DNA from: Romanomermis culicivorax
Taxonomy: Eukaryota; Nematoda; Enoplea; Mermithida; Mermithidae
Direction of reading: 5' to 3'
DNA length: 64,000 nt
Assembly: GCA_963922205.1 (NCBI GenBank)
Contig: CAWUHX010000428.1
Location: 120,741 to 184,740, forward strand
Numbering within the stretch: the stretch's first letter is position 1; every line of letters begins with the position of its first letter. The notes beneath the pieces were generated by a model, which saw only the letters and a list, made by a program, of their open reading frames with translations, was not told where the DNA came from and searched no databases. A program made the position numbers and the translations under genes. Below, piece by piece: positions 11,576-24,690 of the stretch.

Positions 11576-13656
11576 ATGTCAAAACAACCATCGAAATTGT
11601 TAATTCTGCCACCAGACTCAACTGAGCAAACTGCACAGCCGCCCCCTTTAGTCACTCTAACGGCTCGCTCAAGATAAATTGGACCTCATGGCAGCCCAAA
11701 TGGAGAAAATGATGGTCATTCTAGGCCAGATGCAGAACCAAATCATTGCGCAGCAGCAAAAAATTATGGACTTGGAAACACGTAATTTTCCAGTGTGTAC
11801 ATCTAATGTAGCATCTTCCTCACACCCTCTGGGCCTGTTGCCGGCTGAGCAAGAGGGCTATGGGTTATCAAATCCACCCCATACCTTGCCAGTCGAGAAT
11901 CCTCGCGATACTGATGTCAGCAACTATGTTTTCCAACTGACACTGACATGGAAGGAAATGCTACAAATTTCAAATCAAATCCAATAACGAGTAGCCAATT
12001 TTACCCTGTGAATGGGCATTAAACTGTAGTTAGAATTGCAATTTTTTAAACCCTTAGATCAGCAATTTAGAGACAACCCTCCCTTGCCCCGAAAGCATCG
12101 AGCTAGAAATTTTACAACATACTACCGATCCCGATGTAGGCCACTTTATTAAAGATCGCCCTTCCTATGATGATGCAAGGCAAATTATTTTGATTTTTTT
12201 AGCCCCTCCTGGAACTTTAAGTGACCTTCACCATGAATGGTCTACCATCTTACAAGGAGACTCTGAAAGTTGTGTTCAATTTGTAAATCATTTATATTCT
12301 TATGCGCCTACTCTTTTCCAGGATAAAACTGAAAAGGAGAGAGATCAGATGATCATTACCCAGTTTTATAGCAAATCATCACCCGTCATACAGGCTACCA
12401 TGGACAAACACAAAGGGCAAATCGTCTCCCTTCAGGACTTGGTGATGTTCTGGGACAACCTGGAGAAAGAGTTGAAAATACAGGATGAACTATTCGAGCA
12501 GCAATTGCAAAAACATCATCGCCTCATTATAAACGAAGCAAAGCCTCCCGATCAAGTTAGTCATGTATCAAACCCAGACCCTACCCCCCCAAACTTACAA
12601 CAGATTTCGAGGCAATAATTTTAGAAATTCCAACAGTAATGTGTCCTATAGGGGCCATGGGAGCCAAAATATGGGTCCTCAGCCCAGTACTTACAGCAAT
12701 AACCCTTCTTGGCATCAGCAACCACCCCCTGTGCCACCCCTTGCCCCACAAACCCCTGCACCAGCGCCGCAACCCACTTATGATGCAATTCTGGCAAATA
12801 ACGCACTTCTGGGACAACTGATAGACCTCTTACAAAAGAATAACATTGCACCCCAACCCCTCCAGCGCCCACTTCAGTGTCACAACCACCAGGTATTTCT
12901 AGAGCATGCCTCTGTTGTGGTTATCTTTGTATGTTTGGGCATTCAACAGAGCGATCCTTGAAATTTCAAGAGTATGCAGCACAAAATCCTGCAGTGGACA
13001 TTTCAATTTATTATCGCAATACCCCCGAAACCTCATACCAACCATGTGCGCCTGCACCAACCCCAAACCAACCCTGTTTTGCAACTCCTTCCATTACTCG
13101 TCGGGGTTATGGTAGCTATACCACACCTCCCGGGAGACCACCAACATGGAAACCTACCACCTATTACAGTAACCAACCATATACCACAAATATTCAAAGT
13201 GTAGGTGAGAATACTACTGCACCAAACCAGTTCCCACCTCAATACTATAATCCTAATTATGTTATATCTTTTCCACCTTCCTCTTCTTCACAGGATCGAA
13301 CTACTGCTGCCCCATGTGTGCAATATGATCCTATTGATACTTCTAGGAACAAGTTACAGGCACCCCATAAGCAGGATTCATACCCTAATGATGGAAAAGA
13401 AAATGAAACGATGTCATTTTATAGCAAGGAGTCGACACCTCTGACTGAAAAAACTAGAGGTAATAAAATCGAAAATTCACAAAATTTAACTATTTTTCAG
13501 GATACAATTGAGTCGTTCGAAAACACTATTTCCACCCTTAGTGCCATGGAAAGGAACCCCGGATTTTCCCCCCATTTGACGCCGAGCAAAAGTATGTTTT
13601 TTCAAAGGTATTACCAAATGCGCCCTTTAGAGATAGAAGCCAAAATAGGTAACTGA
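11576..13656 (+). pseudogene. Gag of gypsy element E
   Basis: The start is taken at the ATG at about 11,576, followed by a frame change near 11,675. The product opens with a Gln-rich coiled coil (11,679-11,790, [12 protein letters not shown]...). A capsid-like domain follows (12,190-12,560) with the gypsy gag phrases SYAPTLFQDKTEKERDQMII and FYSKSSPVIQATM. The C-terminal third (12,563-13,656) is rich in Pro, Asn, Tyr and Ser, in two overlapping frames. A CCGYLCMFGH fragment there (about 12,913) may be a relic of a zinc knuckle. At least three frame changes separate these pieces. A single TGA at 13,654 separates the gag frame from the protease frame that follows. Confidence 0.7.
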
Positions 13657-15456
13657 AGAGGCTTGACCTTATTAGATACTGGGGCCACTACTTCCACTAT
13701 GGGATGTGACATATATCAACACATTACTCATATGGACCCCAGCAACTTACCCATGTCAGGGTACATAACGGTGGCAAATGGCCAACAGGCCCCCACTTTG
13801 GGACCTGTAAATTTTTATACGAAATTGGAAGACTTGGGTACCCATAGTATTTAATATATGGTATTAATATCCCCCGAACCAATGATTATATTGGGTACAG
13901 ACTTTCTAGTCCATGAAGATATCGGAGCAGTCTTTGATTTTCGAAACCGAACATTAACGATTGCCAATATACAAATAACTTTCAATATCCAATGCCCAGA
14001 GTCACCTTTACTAGCATTAATGTTACCGCCACCACCAGCCCTGTGGACCATATCCTCTCAAACGCCGTCAACAGCATTTATCAATGAAACTACATTGGCG
14101 CACCCCCTGATCTCCATGAAAAACGTTCTTATTCAGCCTTACACAGACCACATAATACTGGGTCTGGTCTTGCAAAAAATTGGAAACACCATCCCCTTGC
14201 ATTGTTTCTTCCAATGATGTGTCTTTGACTATTTCAATCAAACCTGCCATTATAAACCCACTTGTTGAACAATTCCCGATGGTAATTATAAACAATTCCA
14301 ACGAAACCATAAAAGTAAGCAAAAACGAGGTTATTGGTAAAATTGCTATGCTTATGCACGAGGTCATGACCTCACCTAACATTGCCACTAAACCTACTGA
14401 CGAAACCAACCAAATTTTCTTACCATACATTGACCAAATGGTGGCAAAATCAAACTTAAAGGATGCCCAAAATGGTAAGTTGCATGAATTTTTACATGCA
14501 AACCGCACTGCTTTTAGTCTAGCAGGTGATCCACCCATGGTTACACACCTGGTACACCATTCTATTGACACTGGGGACCCCAAGCCTGTAGCCAAACATT
14601 ATTATTGTGCACCAATTCAACAGCACCACATAGTCTGTGAGCACATTCAGGATATGCTGGATAAGCAGGTAATAGAGCCAAGTCTGTCCCTGTGGGTCAC
14701 CCCTTTATTTTTTGTATCCAAAAAAGATGGCTCTTGGCACCCTGTTGTAGATTTCGGAGGTATAAACAACATTACCAAAGATGATAGATACCCTCTCCCA
14801 AGGATAGATGATCACAACACTTGACTTAAAAAATGGGTACTGGCAAGTACCCATGACACCGGACTCCAAGAAAAAAACTGCATTCATCTCGCAAGATGGT
14901 ATATATCAATTCAGGGTTATGCCTTTTGGGTTAAAAAATGCACCTGCAGAGTTCCAACGACTCATGGAAAGGGTATTACAGCCTTACCTGTGGAAAATTT
15001 GTCTTTTTTATATCGATGACATTATTGTTTTTTCAGAAACTTTTGAACAACATCTTGAAAATTTACAAATTGTTTTTGATTCCTCACAGGCTGCAAATTT
15101 GAGTCTCAAACTGGAAAAGTGTGATTTCATGGCACAACAAGTAAGCTTTTTTGGGCATATCCTTAGCACTGATGGAATAATGCGGGACTCAAAAAATCAA
15201 AGCCGTGACTGAGTTCGATTTTCCATGAGATCAGAAAGCCCTTCAGTGATTTCTGGGCATGGTCCAGTGGTGTAAACGGTTCATAAAATGTCTCCCCCAA
15301 ATGGCAGACCCATTATACAAACTTTTGCAAAAAGAGGTAAAGTGGGATATCACTGAAGAACATATTTCTTCTTTTAAGGCTATTAAATCAGCACATACAT
15401 CAGCCCCATTCTTACTCTACCCATATACAATGGTTCAGCAACATTTGCTATTCAAA
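13657..15456 (+). pseudogene. Gypsy element E pol, truncated in RNase H
   Basis: The aspartic protease has the active site LLDTGATTS (about 13,668-13,695) and the second conserved box IILGTDFL (about 13,887-13,910), split by a TAA near 13,853. RT (14,180-15,240) shows SLAGDPP, then FVSKKDGSW, then RVMPFGLKNAPAEFQ and the catalytic FYIDDIIVF (about 15,006-15,035). The frame is lost near 14,810. TGA codons interrupt near 15,212, 15,227 and 15,239, the last where LQRFLGM is expected. RNase H is cut off right after a peptide ending ATFAIQ at 15,456, exactly where the LTR of element F begins. No remainder of E was found beyond the 3' LTR of F. Confidence 0.82.
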
Positions 15457-15959
15457 TGTCGGGGTTGCCCTGGGTGCATGTGTTCAGCTTCCGGCGTCAG
15501 TGCCCAGGTGGTAAGATGTGGTGAAAAGTGGCGAAAAAAGAATAAGTTTGAGTGGATTTATGTTGCCACTGTTTTGCATATTTTCGTTAATATTTTTATT
15601 ATTGGAAATTAGTTATGTGAGCATCACCACCATTCCCTTTTTATTATATTTTTGTTTTTATATTATTGGGGACATTGCTTTGTTTTCCCAATACAAAGCT
15701 CAAATGGTAATTTGTATTGTTTTGTGAGCACAGGGGAAGGTTCAATAGACCTAGGAGTGGAGACTTGGGTAGGAGCTCCTGAAGTATGTGTTACGGTGTT
15801 CTACCTGAGGTTTGGTGAAGTACTGAAGTGTATCTCATGAAACGTGTGAGAGAGTTTTAGTTTATTGTGTTTTGTTAGCCTGTGGTCAGAACTGTTGCAA
15901 CTTCTTTTGTATAAACCTGAAGGTCAGTTACATCATCCTCTACCCACAGCAGCCTAACA
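15457..15959 (+). repeat. 5' LTR of element F
   Basis: Starts TGTCGGGGTT and ends CAGCCTAACA. A second copy at 51,579-52,084 matches along the whole length, sharing CACTGTTTTGCATATTTT, GGAGACTTGGGTAGGAGCT and GGTCAGTTACATCATC. It is followed by a PBS and gag, as a 5' LTR should be. It interrupts RNase H of element E. Confidence 0.75.
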
Positions 15960-15961
15960 AG

Positions 15962-15971
15962 TGGTGAACTC
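15962..15971 (+). promoter_or_regulatory. Primer-binding site of element F
   Basis: TGGTGAACTC, two bases after the LTR end. It would pair with a tRNA 3' end of sequence GAGTTCACCA. tRNA identity was not assigned. Confidence 0.55.
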
Positions 15972-15983
15972 TTAACGCCTCTC

Positions 15984-18385
15984 ATGACAGGTAACCAGAA
16001 AACAACCAGGAAAATAACTAAACCATCAGGGTTTTACAAGCAGTTACACACAGGAAAAGTACAGAAGATGAGTGTTCCAATAGGAAAAACTTTGAGAACA
16101 CCTCCTATGTTACATAAACCTAGTGTTTCGAATTTGGACTGAAGAACATGCAGGGGTAGGACAAATTCAAATGCAGATGCCTGAGATCAAACTGAGGCAG
16201 GAAAGTAAAACTGTGGAAGTGTCAAGAGTGAAAGAGGAGATAATGCGAGGTAGTTTTGAGATGGCTAGGCAAGCCGAGATCGAAACTACTGTAGGTGGAA
16301 ATGTCAGAGGTCATTAGGCCTTGGAGAAGCAAAGACTGGTGACGCCTCCGCAAATTGTCCACCCCATGGTGGAAATGCTGGAGGAGATTAGACGGAAATC
16401 AAAACCCGCGTGGAAGTCAAATTTGTTGGACATGAATTTGGACAATTATATGATGACTGATATTTGAGGCGATACGAGGTCGAAGTGGCGAATTGGGTAT
16501 GATGTGAAGATCAAAAGGAACGAGTCGACCCCAAGGACCACTGAGTTCAGGCCTTGGAAAAGAAGGTCGAGTTATTAATTAAAGCATTCGAAAGCAGGCA
16601 AGATTGCAAAAAAGAAAGTGAAAAGGAGCAGCAAAAGAAGATTAGTGAGTCTTTTTACACAGAGAACAGAGTAGAAAGGGTCAATGAACCTAAAAGAGAG
16701 GTTCAATCAGAAGTCTATATAAGATCTCAGGATAATAGAGACAGATATTCTGCCAGAGATAAAGGATGGAGTGAGGAACCACAGAGTACGAGGAATGCTG
16801 AACAAGCACAATCAAATGCCTATGGTTATCTAGAAAATAGGAAGTCTAGGGAAAGGAAGGTGACTATCTGTGATGAATCATCCCAGGGAGAGGATAGATT
16901 TTCTCGTCCTACTCCTTGGAGAAATACCACACATAGAGCCGAACTTAGCCCTGAGAAGAGAAGAAAAAGAAAGTCCAAAAGTAGAAGGAGATCACATAGA
17001 TCAAGAGCTAGAAGTAGACATTACTCAGATAGTGATAATAGCAGTTCATCTACGTCGAACTCTAGCTCAAGTGTAGAAGTGGAGGTAAGAGATGTGGTAA
17101 AGGCCTTGAAATATAGACCTTTACATGACAGTATAAAGCTGATTGAGGCACTCAAATTTTTCACTGATCTGGAAAGTGAGTTTCTGGAAAATACTACTGA
17201 GAAGATCAAGAAGGAATGTTTGTGAATATTGTCTCAAAATATGGCTAGGAGGATAGTGAGAACATCATCAAGTTATACAGAAGCGTGGAGAGATATTTTA
17301 AAATATCTGGTGCCGACTTATGATTTGATGATGCTCAAAAGAGAGCTATTTAATATGAAACAGGAAGAAGGCGAGTCAGCCTTAGAGTTTTTAAAGAGAT
17401 TGAGTAATCATGTGGATCTGATCTATGCAGACCAGATTGATCAGGTAAGGCAGGAGAACATTATTAATAGCTTCATTTATAAGAGTAGTCTGTTATACCA
17501 GACTGAGTTGCAGGATGTATTGCCATCGATAAAAACGTGGCAAGACTTTGCATACACCATAACACAAATTGATAAGAAATATAAAAAAGTTTTTACTACT
17601 TTTGGTTCCAAAGATAAGCCTATAATAGTAAACCAAGTTGCAGCTATCGAGGAGAAATGCCTGGAAATTACTTTTGTAGGAATTGCTCAGTATGGAAGTA
17701 CTAAAAAGTACAACCAAATAAAGGCAAGACCACAAAATCAGTTGCAAAAGGCAGTAGAAGATTGGAAAAGTGATGTGAATGGTCAAGAGATGCAATCTGG
17801 TCCATCAACTTATGATGTCAAACAGACTAATGAGAAGCAGGCCAAGGAGTCATTTTTATCTATTCTCTCAAAGGAGTGGCAACAATTGGTTCAGAAAGTG
17901 GATAAATTGCAGGTCACCCAAAATGAAGCTTTGAAAGAGTTGACTACTATGAAGTCTGCGTCTGCTGAAAAGCAGAAGCAGGGGAAGCAGCAGAGACCCT
18001 ATTGCATCTATCATAAAAAAATACTCATGCTATGGAGGAGTGTAAAACTTTAGCTTACCGGCTTCAGCAACAGCAAGGGGGTGGATTTAACCGTGGCATG
18101 CGGAATCAGTATTATGGTGGTGATAGAAACACTTCATTTAGAGGAAGCTTTAGAGGTAGAGGTAGACCTCAGTTTGGATTCAGAGGAAGAGGAAGAGGTG
18201 CCTATTATGTAGGATTCCTGGAAGAAGATCAAATATATGGGTATGACCCAGAATTTGAGAGATACGAGGAATTCTGCAGACTGAGAGAGCAAGGCATCCA
18301 GTTGCAAATACAGCCTCAATTGATGCTACCTGCATCAACTTGTCAACTAGCAATTCAGGCTAGTGCCATCCAGGACCAGGCTTGA
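15984..18385 (+). pseudogene. Gag of element F (SR-rich, capsid domain, RGG tail)
   Basis: The first ATG after the PBS is at 15,984. Up to about 16,540 the frame is broken by several stops. From 16,554 a long frame gives a charged coiled-coil region, then an Arg/Ser cluster (RRKRKSKSRRRSHRSRARSR, about 16,954-17,018) and a poly-Ser stretch. After a TGA at 17,223 the same frame carries a gag capsid domain (17,229-17,600) with the phrase EEGESALEFLKRLSNH. The tail (18,032-18,385) holds a His/Cys pattern at the frame break near 18,020. It then has a Gly/Arg-rich RGG box (FRGSFRGRGR, about 18,137-18,166; FRGRGRGAYY, about 18,181-18,210). RNA binding by RGG and SR regions is a reasonable inference. 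Confidence 0.72.
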
Positions 18386-18427
18386 TCATTTGTTTCGAGC
18401 CAGTCCCAATCTAGTTCGCATGATGTA

Positions 18428-21400
18428 ATGATTACAGGCTGTGATGTGAATGATGAAAGCGAATCGAGTAGAAACAAATCTCCAAGTCTGATTCTAGGAA
18501 ATATTATTCACCTGGATAAAGTAAGGCCTCAAGAAAAAGTGAGGAGCAGAGATTTGGCTCATGTAAAGTATGGAAGGCAAGTGACAGATACGGAGAAGAA
18601 GCTGTTGGAAAATTATACAAAAACGGTTCTATTTTACATTAATGTAGTTGTTGGAGGAATGGCTACCAGAGTTTTAATTGATATAGGAGCGCAATATACA
18701 GTCATGTCTTCTAAACTTTAAAAAAAGGCATTAAATGTTGATTACACAGTGTACCCTCGTATTCTTAAGGTGACTGTAGCTGATGGAAAAATTGTGCATG
18801 CCTTCGGGTATGTGCCATTTTGTTTGAAGACTGGATTCGGACATTTTCCAGTCAATGCTATAGTCTTGCCAGATGCAGGTGAGGACCTGATCTTGGGCAC
18901 GGATTTTTTGGCACACCCAGATTTAGGTGTGGTTATTGATTTTAAGAGGAATGCCATGACAATTCAAGGCATTGAGAAAAAGATTGATGTAGTTCAAGTC
19001 CCTTCTGTAACTACTGTGCAAACAGTAATGGAAGAAGTGACTAAAGTCAGTGTTGCGTCGACTGATTGCACAAATCAAGTTGTTTATCCAAAAGTTTGTC
19101 TACTAAAGACAGCTGTTTCAATTGCCTATGTGGGAAAACCTACATTCCATATAGAACTGATGTTTTGATCAAGGCAAACCTTTAGGATCAGCATGAAGAT
19201 GCTACCTTAAATGGAATTATTGTCCAATCAAGAGATTCTGAAACAAAGTTCAGAATAGAAAAAGCAGTTGTAGACAGATCACATTAATTGTTTGTAGTAC
19301 TAATCTCCAATAACACAGGTTCTGGTTGTCAATTTGAGAGAGATCAAATCATTGGCTATACAGAATCAAAGTTAATTGAAGATGATGATACTTACAAAAA
19401 GGTGAAAGAAATGGAAAAAAAGGAGGAAAAAGAATATCAGACATGTATGGTAGAGGAAGAAATGACTGCAGTATCAAAATCTGATTCTGTAAAGTTTTAT
19501 ACTTCACTATGCAAGATGATATCAAAAGCCAAGATTTCGGAGGAACAGAAATGGAAAGCTATAGAATCTCTGTCGGAGTATAGAGATGTCTTTAGTGTGC
19601 CTGGTGATCCAGTAACTACAACTCCAGCTCATACGTGTAAAATAGATACATAAAATGCAAGATCTGTAGCGAAGAGGTATTACAGAGCTGCAATTAGTAG
19701 TCAACAGTGGGGCCACATATTAAAGAAATATTAGACCAAGGAGTGATAGAGTCCTCAAAGTCACCTTTGATCCTAGTAGGGAAAAAGGACGGAACTACGA
19801 GACCCATAGTTGATTTTAGAGGTATAAACGAGATGACCAAGGATGATAAATATGCCAATCCCAGAATGGATGATTATTTAGATTGCCTTGGAAGAGCCAA
19901 GTTTTGTAGGACTCTGGATTTGAAGTGGGGATATTGGCAGTTACCTATGGAGGAGGAAAGCAAAGAGAAAATGGCTTTTATATGTCAGGAAGGACTATTT
20001 CAAATTAAAGTAATGCCATTCAGGTTGAAGAATGCACTTGCCAAATTTCAAAGGATGATGGAGAGAATCCTTGAAGATTTGGAAAATTTGCCTAGTGTAT
20101 ATAGATGATATAATCATCTTCTGGAATATGTTGGAGGAGCACTTAGAGAATTTGACATTGGTGCTAGAAGTGATGAGGAAAGCAAAGCTGGCTCTTAAGC
20201 CAGACAAATGTGAATTTCTTTTTAGGACACATCTTGAATGTGAATAGAATTTCTCCAGATCCTAAGAAGGTCAATGCAATAAGGGAGTTTCTATTCCCGG
20301 ATTCTGTTAAGAAGATGCGAAGATTCCTAGGTATGCTACAATGGAGTAAGAAATTTATACCGGACTTAGCAGCACTAGCTGAACCTTTGTATAAATTGGC
20401 AGGTAAGAAGGGAATGTAGAATGTGACAGAGCAACATTACAAAACTTTTGAGAAGCTCAAAGTAGCATTGACCTCAGTGCCTTTCTTACAACATCCAATT
20501 CTAGATGGATCTGCCCGATTCATTCTTCAAACAGATGCTAGCGTTATATCAAGAGACTGACTCGGAATGTTGGGTAATAGCCTACAATAGTGGGATATTG
20601 CGGGCAGAAGAAAGGAAATGGTGCACCACGGAAAGAGAATGCTCAGCTGTGGTTTACAGCCTAAAAATTTATAAACATTATCTCTTGGGTCAAAAAGTCA
20701 CAATTCAAGCAGACCACAAACCTTTACTATCCATGGGGGTCAACACACAATCTAACAACAAATCAAAGAGGTGGTACAAATTCATTTGCCAGTTTAATCA
20801 CAAATTGGAGTACCTGCCCGGTAGACAAAATGTCATGGCGAATTTTCTCTCCAGAATGGAGGAACCCGATGAGCAAAAGGAGAAGTTGCCACCAAAGTGG
20901 GAACTTATTTTTCAGAAAGAAGAGATAAAATCTCCAGCTGAAGACAAAATTATTAACCAAAACCGCAAAGTTTTGGTGAACCAACTTCGGAAACTCAGAG
21001 GAGATGAAGTGGATGAGGCTGTAGGAGTGTTCACTTTTGTAAAGATGACCACAACTTCAGTGGCTTCAATGTATTGTTCAGGTGATGAAACTCAACTTAA
21101 TCTTTCTCCAGAATTTAATTATTATCAAACACCTGAGAAATATGAAATTGAGCCAGTAGTCACCATACAAATGGCAAAAAAACTTGCAGGGGGAGAAGAA
21201 AGGACATCCTCCTTGGCAGGCAAAGCGAATGGAGGAGATAAAGCATATTTTTGAACCAAAGGGTATGGAATTTGAGGAAGCCCCTCAAGTTGAAGACCAT
21301 AGACCAAAAGGACTTGTCTCAAACGCATTAATGGCTCAATTACAAGCCAAAGATAAAGGTATAAAAGTGATCTTCGAGAAACTAGGTGTTAACAGCAATA

Positions 21401-22549
21401 CCAAGTCTCAAGGTGACTTTTATATCGAAGAAGGGTTACTATATAGAGAAACTTTTGGTGAGGCAGAGGATCAATTTGTTGTGCCCTCTGCACTCAAAAA
21501 AGTTGTCCTACATCAGTATCATGGTGCAGTAATGAAGACACATCATTGGTTTAAGAGAACCCTTGCAATTATTAAAAAACAATTCTGGTGGCCAAGCATC
21601 AAAAAGGATGTTCAGAGCTGGATCAGCTTTTGTCCAGTATGTCAAATTACAATTCCAGGAAAAGCTACAATACCACCATTAAATCCAATTATTCCTAGAG
21701 GGCCATTTGACATAGTCTCTGTTGATACTTTGGGAATTTCTCCCATGAGTGAGAAGTGACCTTATGTGATAGTGTTTCAAGATTACTTCACTAAATGAGT
21801 GGAAGCAGAAATGATCCCAGATCAAGCTGCTGTAACCATTGTGGATAGTTTTTTATGGAATATTGTGTTTAGGCATGGAACCCCTGTGAAATTATTGAGT
21901 GATTATGGTTCATGCTTCACAGTTGTTTTGATGATGTCAGTCTGTAAGTTGTTGGAATGCCAGAAGATTTTTACAACTGCCTACCATCCACAAGGAAATG
22001 GAATGGTTGAAAGGTTTAACCGAACCTTGATCAAGCAGTTGCGAAAAGTCACCATTGAAGATTCTGATAAGTGGGACAGATATTTGCAATCTGTCGTTTT
22101 TGCATATAATGCCTCACCTCACACCTCAACAAGATGTTCATCATTTGCCTTGTTGAGAGGGCATGAGGCTAACTTTGGCATAAATTTTGGTGTTGCAAGA
22201 AATATAGTTTTGGCCCATGAACTATGAGGCTTATAAGCATGTACTAACTGAAAGTTTAGTAAAAACTTATGGGACTATTTCTGAAAACATCAAAAAGGCT
22301 CTGGAGAGCAGTAAAAAGTTTTTGGACTGTAAAGCAAAGGCTAATGATTATTCTGTCAATGATTGGGTCTTCCTGAATGTCGATAAACAGAAAAAACTGG
22401 GTCTTTCATGGCAAGGACCATATATAGTTACTGATAATAGTAGATCATCAGATAATGTGCTTGAAATCGCGCACTGGAGAGAGCCGCTGATAAAGCAGCA
22501 GGTATCCCTGAGCAGGTTAAAGCACTTTGGCTGTGAGGCCAGCAGATGA
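18428..22549 (+). pseudogene. Pol of element F (protease, RT, RNase H, integrase)
   Basis: The protease active site reads LIDIGAQYT (about 18,677-18,703), with Ile instead of Thr in the DTG triad. The second box LILGTDFL is intact (about 18,891-18,915). RT begins near 19,570. VGKKDGT and VMPFRLKNALAKFQ are recognisable, and the catalytic [10 protein letters not shown] is preserved after a one-base frameshift near 20,090. RNase H starts at FILQTDAS (about 20,520). Integrase (21,184-22,549) keeps the zinc-site Cys pair (FCPVCQ, about 21,631), Asp in SVDTLG (about 21,720), Asp in LLSDYGS (about 21,892) and Glu in GNGMVERFN (about 21,998). TGA interrupts at 19,166, 21,757 and 21,796, the last at the Trp usual in FTKWVEA. 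TAG replaces an expected Trp at 20,417. Confidence 0.85.
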
Positions 22550-23861
22550 CTGCAGTCTAAGGACGTGTCATCGATTGAAATGCAGTTTACTGTAGATTCG
22601 AAAATTAGTAATTACCAACTGCCATAGCGTGTAGCGCCATATTTCCTGTGTGTGTATGTGTATGTGATTACCCCCCCCCATATTTTTTCGCTCCAAATCT
22701 TGTGATTAGGTACAAATTGTAATTATTTGTATTTATTAAATATATTGATCACGTATTTATCACAAATTTGTAAATTTATTTCACGTAAAACTTAAATTTT
22801 TCAAAATTCTTGGTAAAAAACCACCCTTTGCAAAAAACCTGAAACCTTAAAATTTTTTGTGGCCCTTATTTTTTCAAATATTTCTGATTCCAATTAATTT
22901 TTTCCGAGGAATCAGTTAACTGTTGCTTCCAATTCTGTGAATATTTGGGAGAATTGGAAAACCACAAAGTTTTAGAGTGAAAAGAGACAAAAAGTAGCAG
23001 AAGCTGAGACTTTGTCGATTTTTCAGCTCTTAAAAAATTTTATCAAAAATTGATAGGGCTAAACTTCAAGAATTCGAAAAAGAAGCAGCTGAAATGAAAG
23101 AGAGGAGCAGAAGAAATGTCACGTCCCACAATGGATGCCGCACAAAGCAATATTTGGTCTGGGACCCCCATGTGGCCTATGGACAGCTGCAACTGCAGCA
23201 GGATAATTGGTACTTTTTGGTCAATGGTAAGCGATCTAAGTTGTTAACTTAGCTAATCTAAAAATTTTGGGCAAAGCAGGAAGTTATGGCTCATGGGTGT
23301 CTAGATTAAGGACTAGACAGTTTTCAAAAATTGAGTGCGTACAAATTTTTTCTGTCAAACTTGTAAAGAGTTGTGACAAAGCTGCCCATAGCCTGAAATA
23401 TGGACTTTTTGCGAAACTTCATGATTTTCATACACAAGTAGCCAGTTGAATAAATTCGTCTATGTGATGGAGAAGAACTGGAGTGTAGAAACTAGTCAAC
23501 TAGGGGTAGATAATTTGAAAATCAGTCAAAATTATAAAATTTCTTTTTTCTCAAAATTGTAAAGAATTTCCTCAAATTGCGTAAGTTGATAAGTTTCTTT
23601 CAACTTTTTCTTGGAAATTCTCAAATCGTCAATTGGATGGGCTGTTTTGGGCCTTGGATTAAGAGGGTTAGCAGTCATGTGATGGAGGACGCAGGTGGTC
23701 TGTTCATGCAGTCCTTAGTAAGTTAGAAGTCCGGGCCACGCTTGTGTTTAACTATCTGCCAACACTAACCCAATATGTATTTGGCACTATCAAATTGTCC
23801 TCTGCTTGCAATTTTCCTATTTGTGCTTACTGTTTGTGGTGAAGGTAGAAATTAACTGATG
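22550..23861 (+). other. Spacer between pol and the exonuclease ORF of element F
   Basis: Mostly AT-rich and non-coding. One short open stretch (about 23,032-23,251, roughly 72 codons) has a charged coiled-coil start (AKLQEFEKEAAEMKE) and a possible splice donor GGTAAGCG at its end (about 23,225). It could be a small leader exon for the downstream ORF, which would parallel retroviral subgenomic splicing. That is speculation. No LTR lies here. Confidence 0.35.
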
Positions 23862-24690
23862 TCTGACCAGTTAAAAGATTTTTATGAAAATTTAGTAAAT
23901 ATTTTGTCTAAATTTCTAGACTACAAGGTTAAATGTGTTGTCAGAGTTGGCAAATTGGATCGATGGTTTGCAACAAACTTCGGCTGATACCCATTGGAGT
24001 TGATGGAGCCGAAGATAGTTGAAATTGGTAGGGTTGCTGAGTTAATCGAAAGGCTGAAGGATAGCAGGTTTCGAGGTCAGCCAATCATTGGGTTCGATAT
24101 GGAAAAGGTAACTGAAGAGTATGTGAGTAAAGTCTTTGGGACTTCTGGGGTTGATAACCCATTAGGGAAGGAGTTCGCAAGGGTCATTAGCTTTTCAATG
24201 TTGACTGGAGATACCTTTGTTGTGGATACTATGGTAATCATGCCCAAGGAATGGATGCTCATTCATGAGCTCTTAGATTTGGACATGTTTACTGTTGGAT
24301 ACAATTTGGTTACAGATCTGGTTGCCATTTGGAATGTTAATGGGACAGGTAGAAAGAACCAAAATGTTGATTTAATGGGATATACGAAGCATAGAGTTAT
24401 GTCTTTGTATGGTCATTATTATGATGTAGCCAAGGTAGGAGACCGGTTGAATGGAAGGTTTTTGGCATTCTCCAGAAAGTTGGGACTTTGCCCCAAAATG
24501 TTTAAGCTGAAAGGGTTGTTCACAGAGCTATATGTGGCGGATATTGGTTATTTCCAAATCGATTTCCATCAGAGAATGGAACATGAGTGATTCTGTAGGC
24601 ATAATTCAATACAGTTTGAAATTAGGTATTCAGCACTTGATGCCTACTACTCATTATTGGTTTTCCTAGCTTTTTTTCCATTATGAGTTA
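23862..24690 (+). pseudogene. DEDD-type (RNase D/WRN-like) 3'-5' exonuclease domain in the 3' ORF of element F
   Basis: The start is the ATG at about 23,862, in frame with the rest except for a TGA at about 23,986. The domain has the three signatures of the DEDDy exonuclease superfamily in order. Exo I is IIGFDMEKV (Asp and Glu, about 24,087-24,110). Exo II is FTVGYNLVTDLVAIW (Asn/Asp box, about 24,288-24,330). After a second in-frame TGA (about 24,588), Exo III is YSALDAYYSLLVF (Tyr and Asp, about 24,628-24,666). Between Exo I and II, TFVVDTM and the following helix match the usual fold order. Such domains trim nucleic-acid 3' ends. I know of no Ty3/gypsy element with one downstream of pol. 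The reading frame is otherwise open for about 270 codons. The function in the element is unknown. Confidence 0.72.

Noticed and set aside
12581-13242. Several overlapping ORFs on both strands within gag of element E
   Set aside because: Shadows caused by the Pro/Gln-rich composition of the gag tail.
22672-22682. C homopolymer as a functional polypurine tract on the opposite strand for element F
   Set aside because: No LTR start follows it and the element continues on the plus strand.
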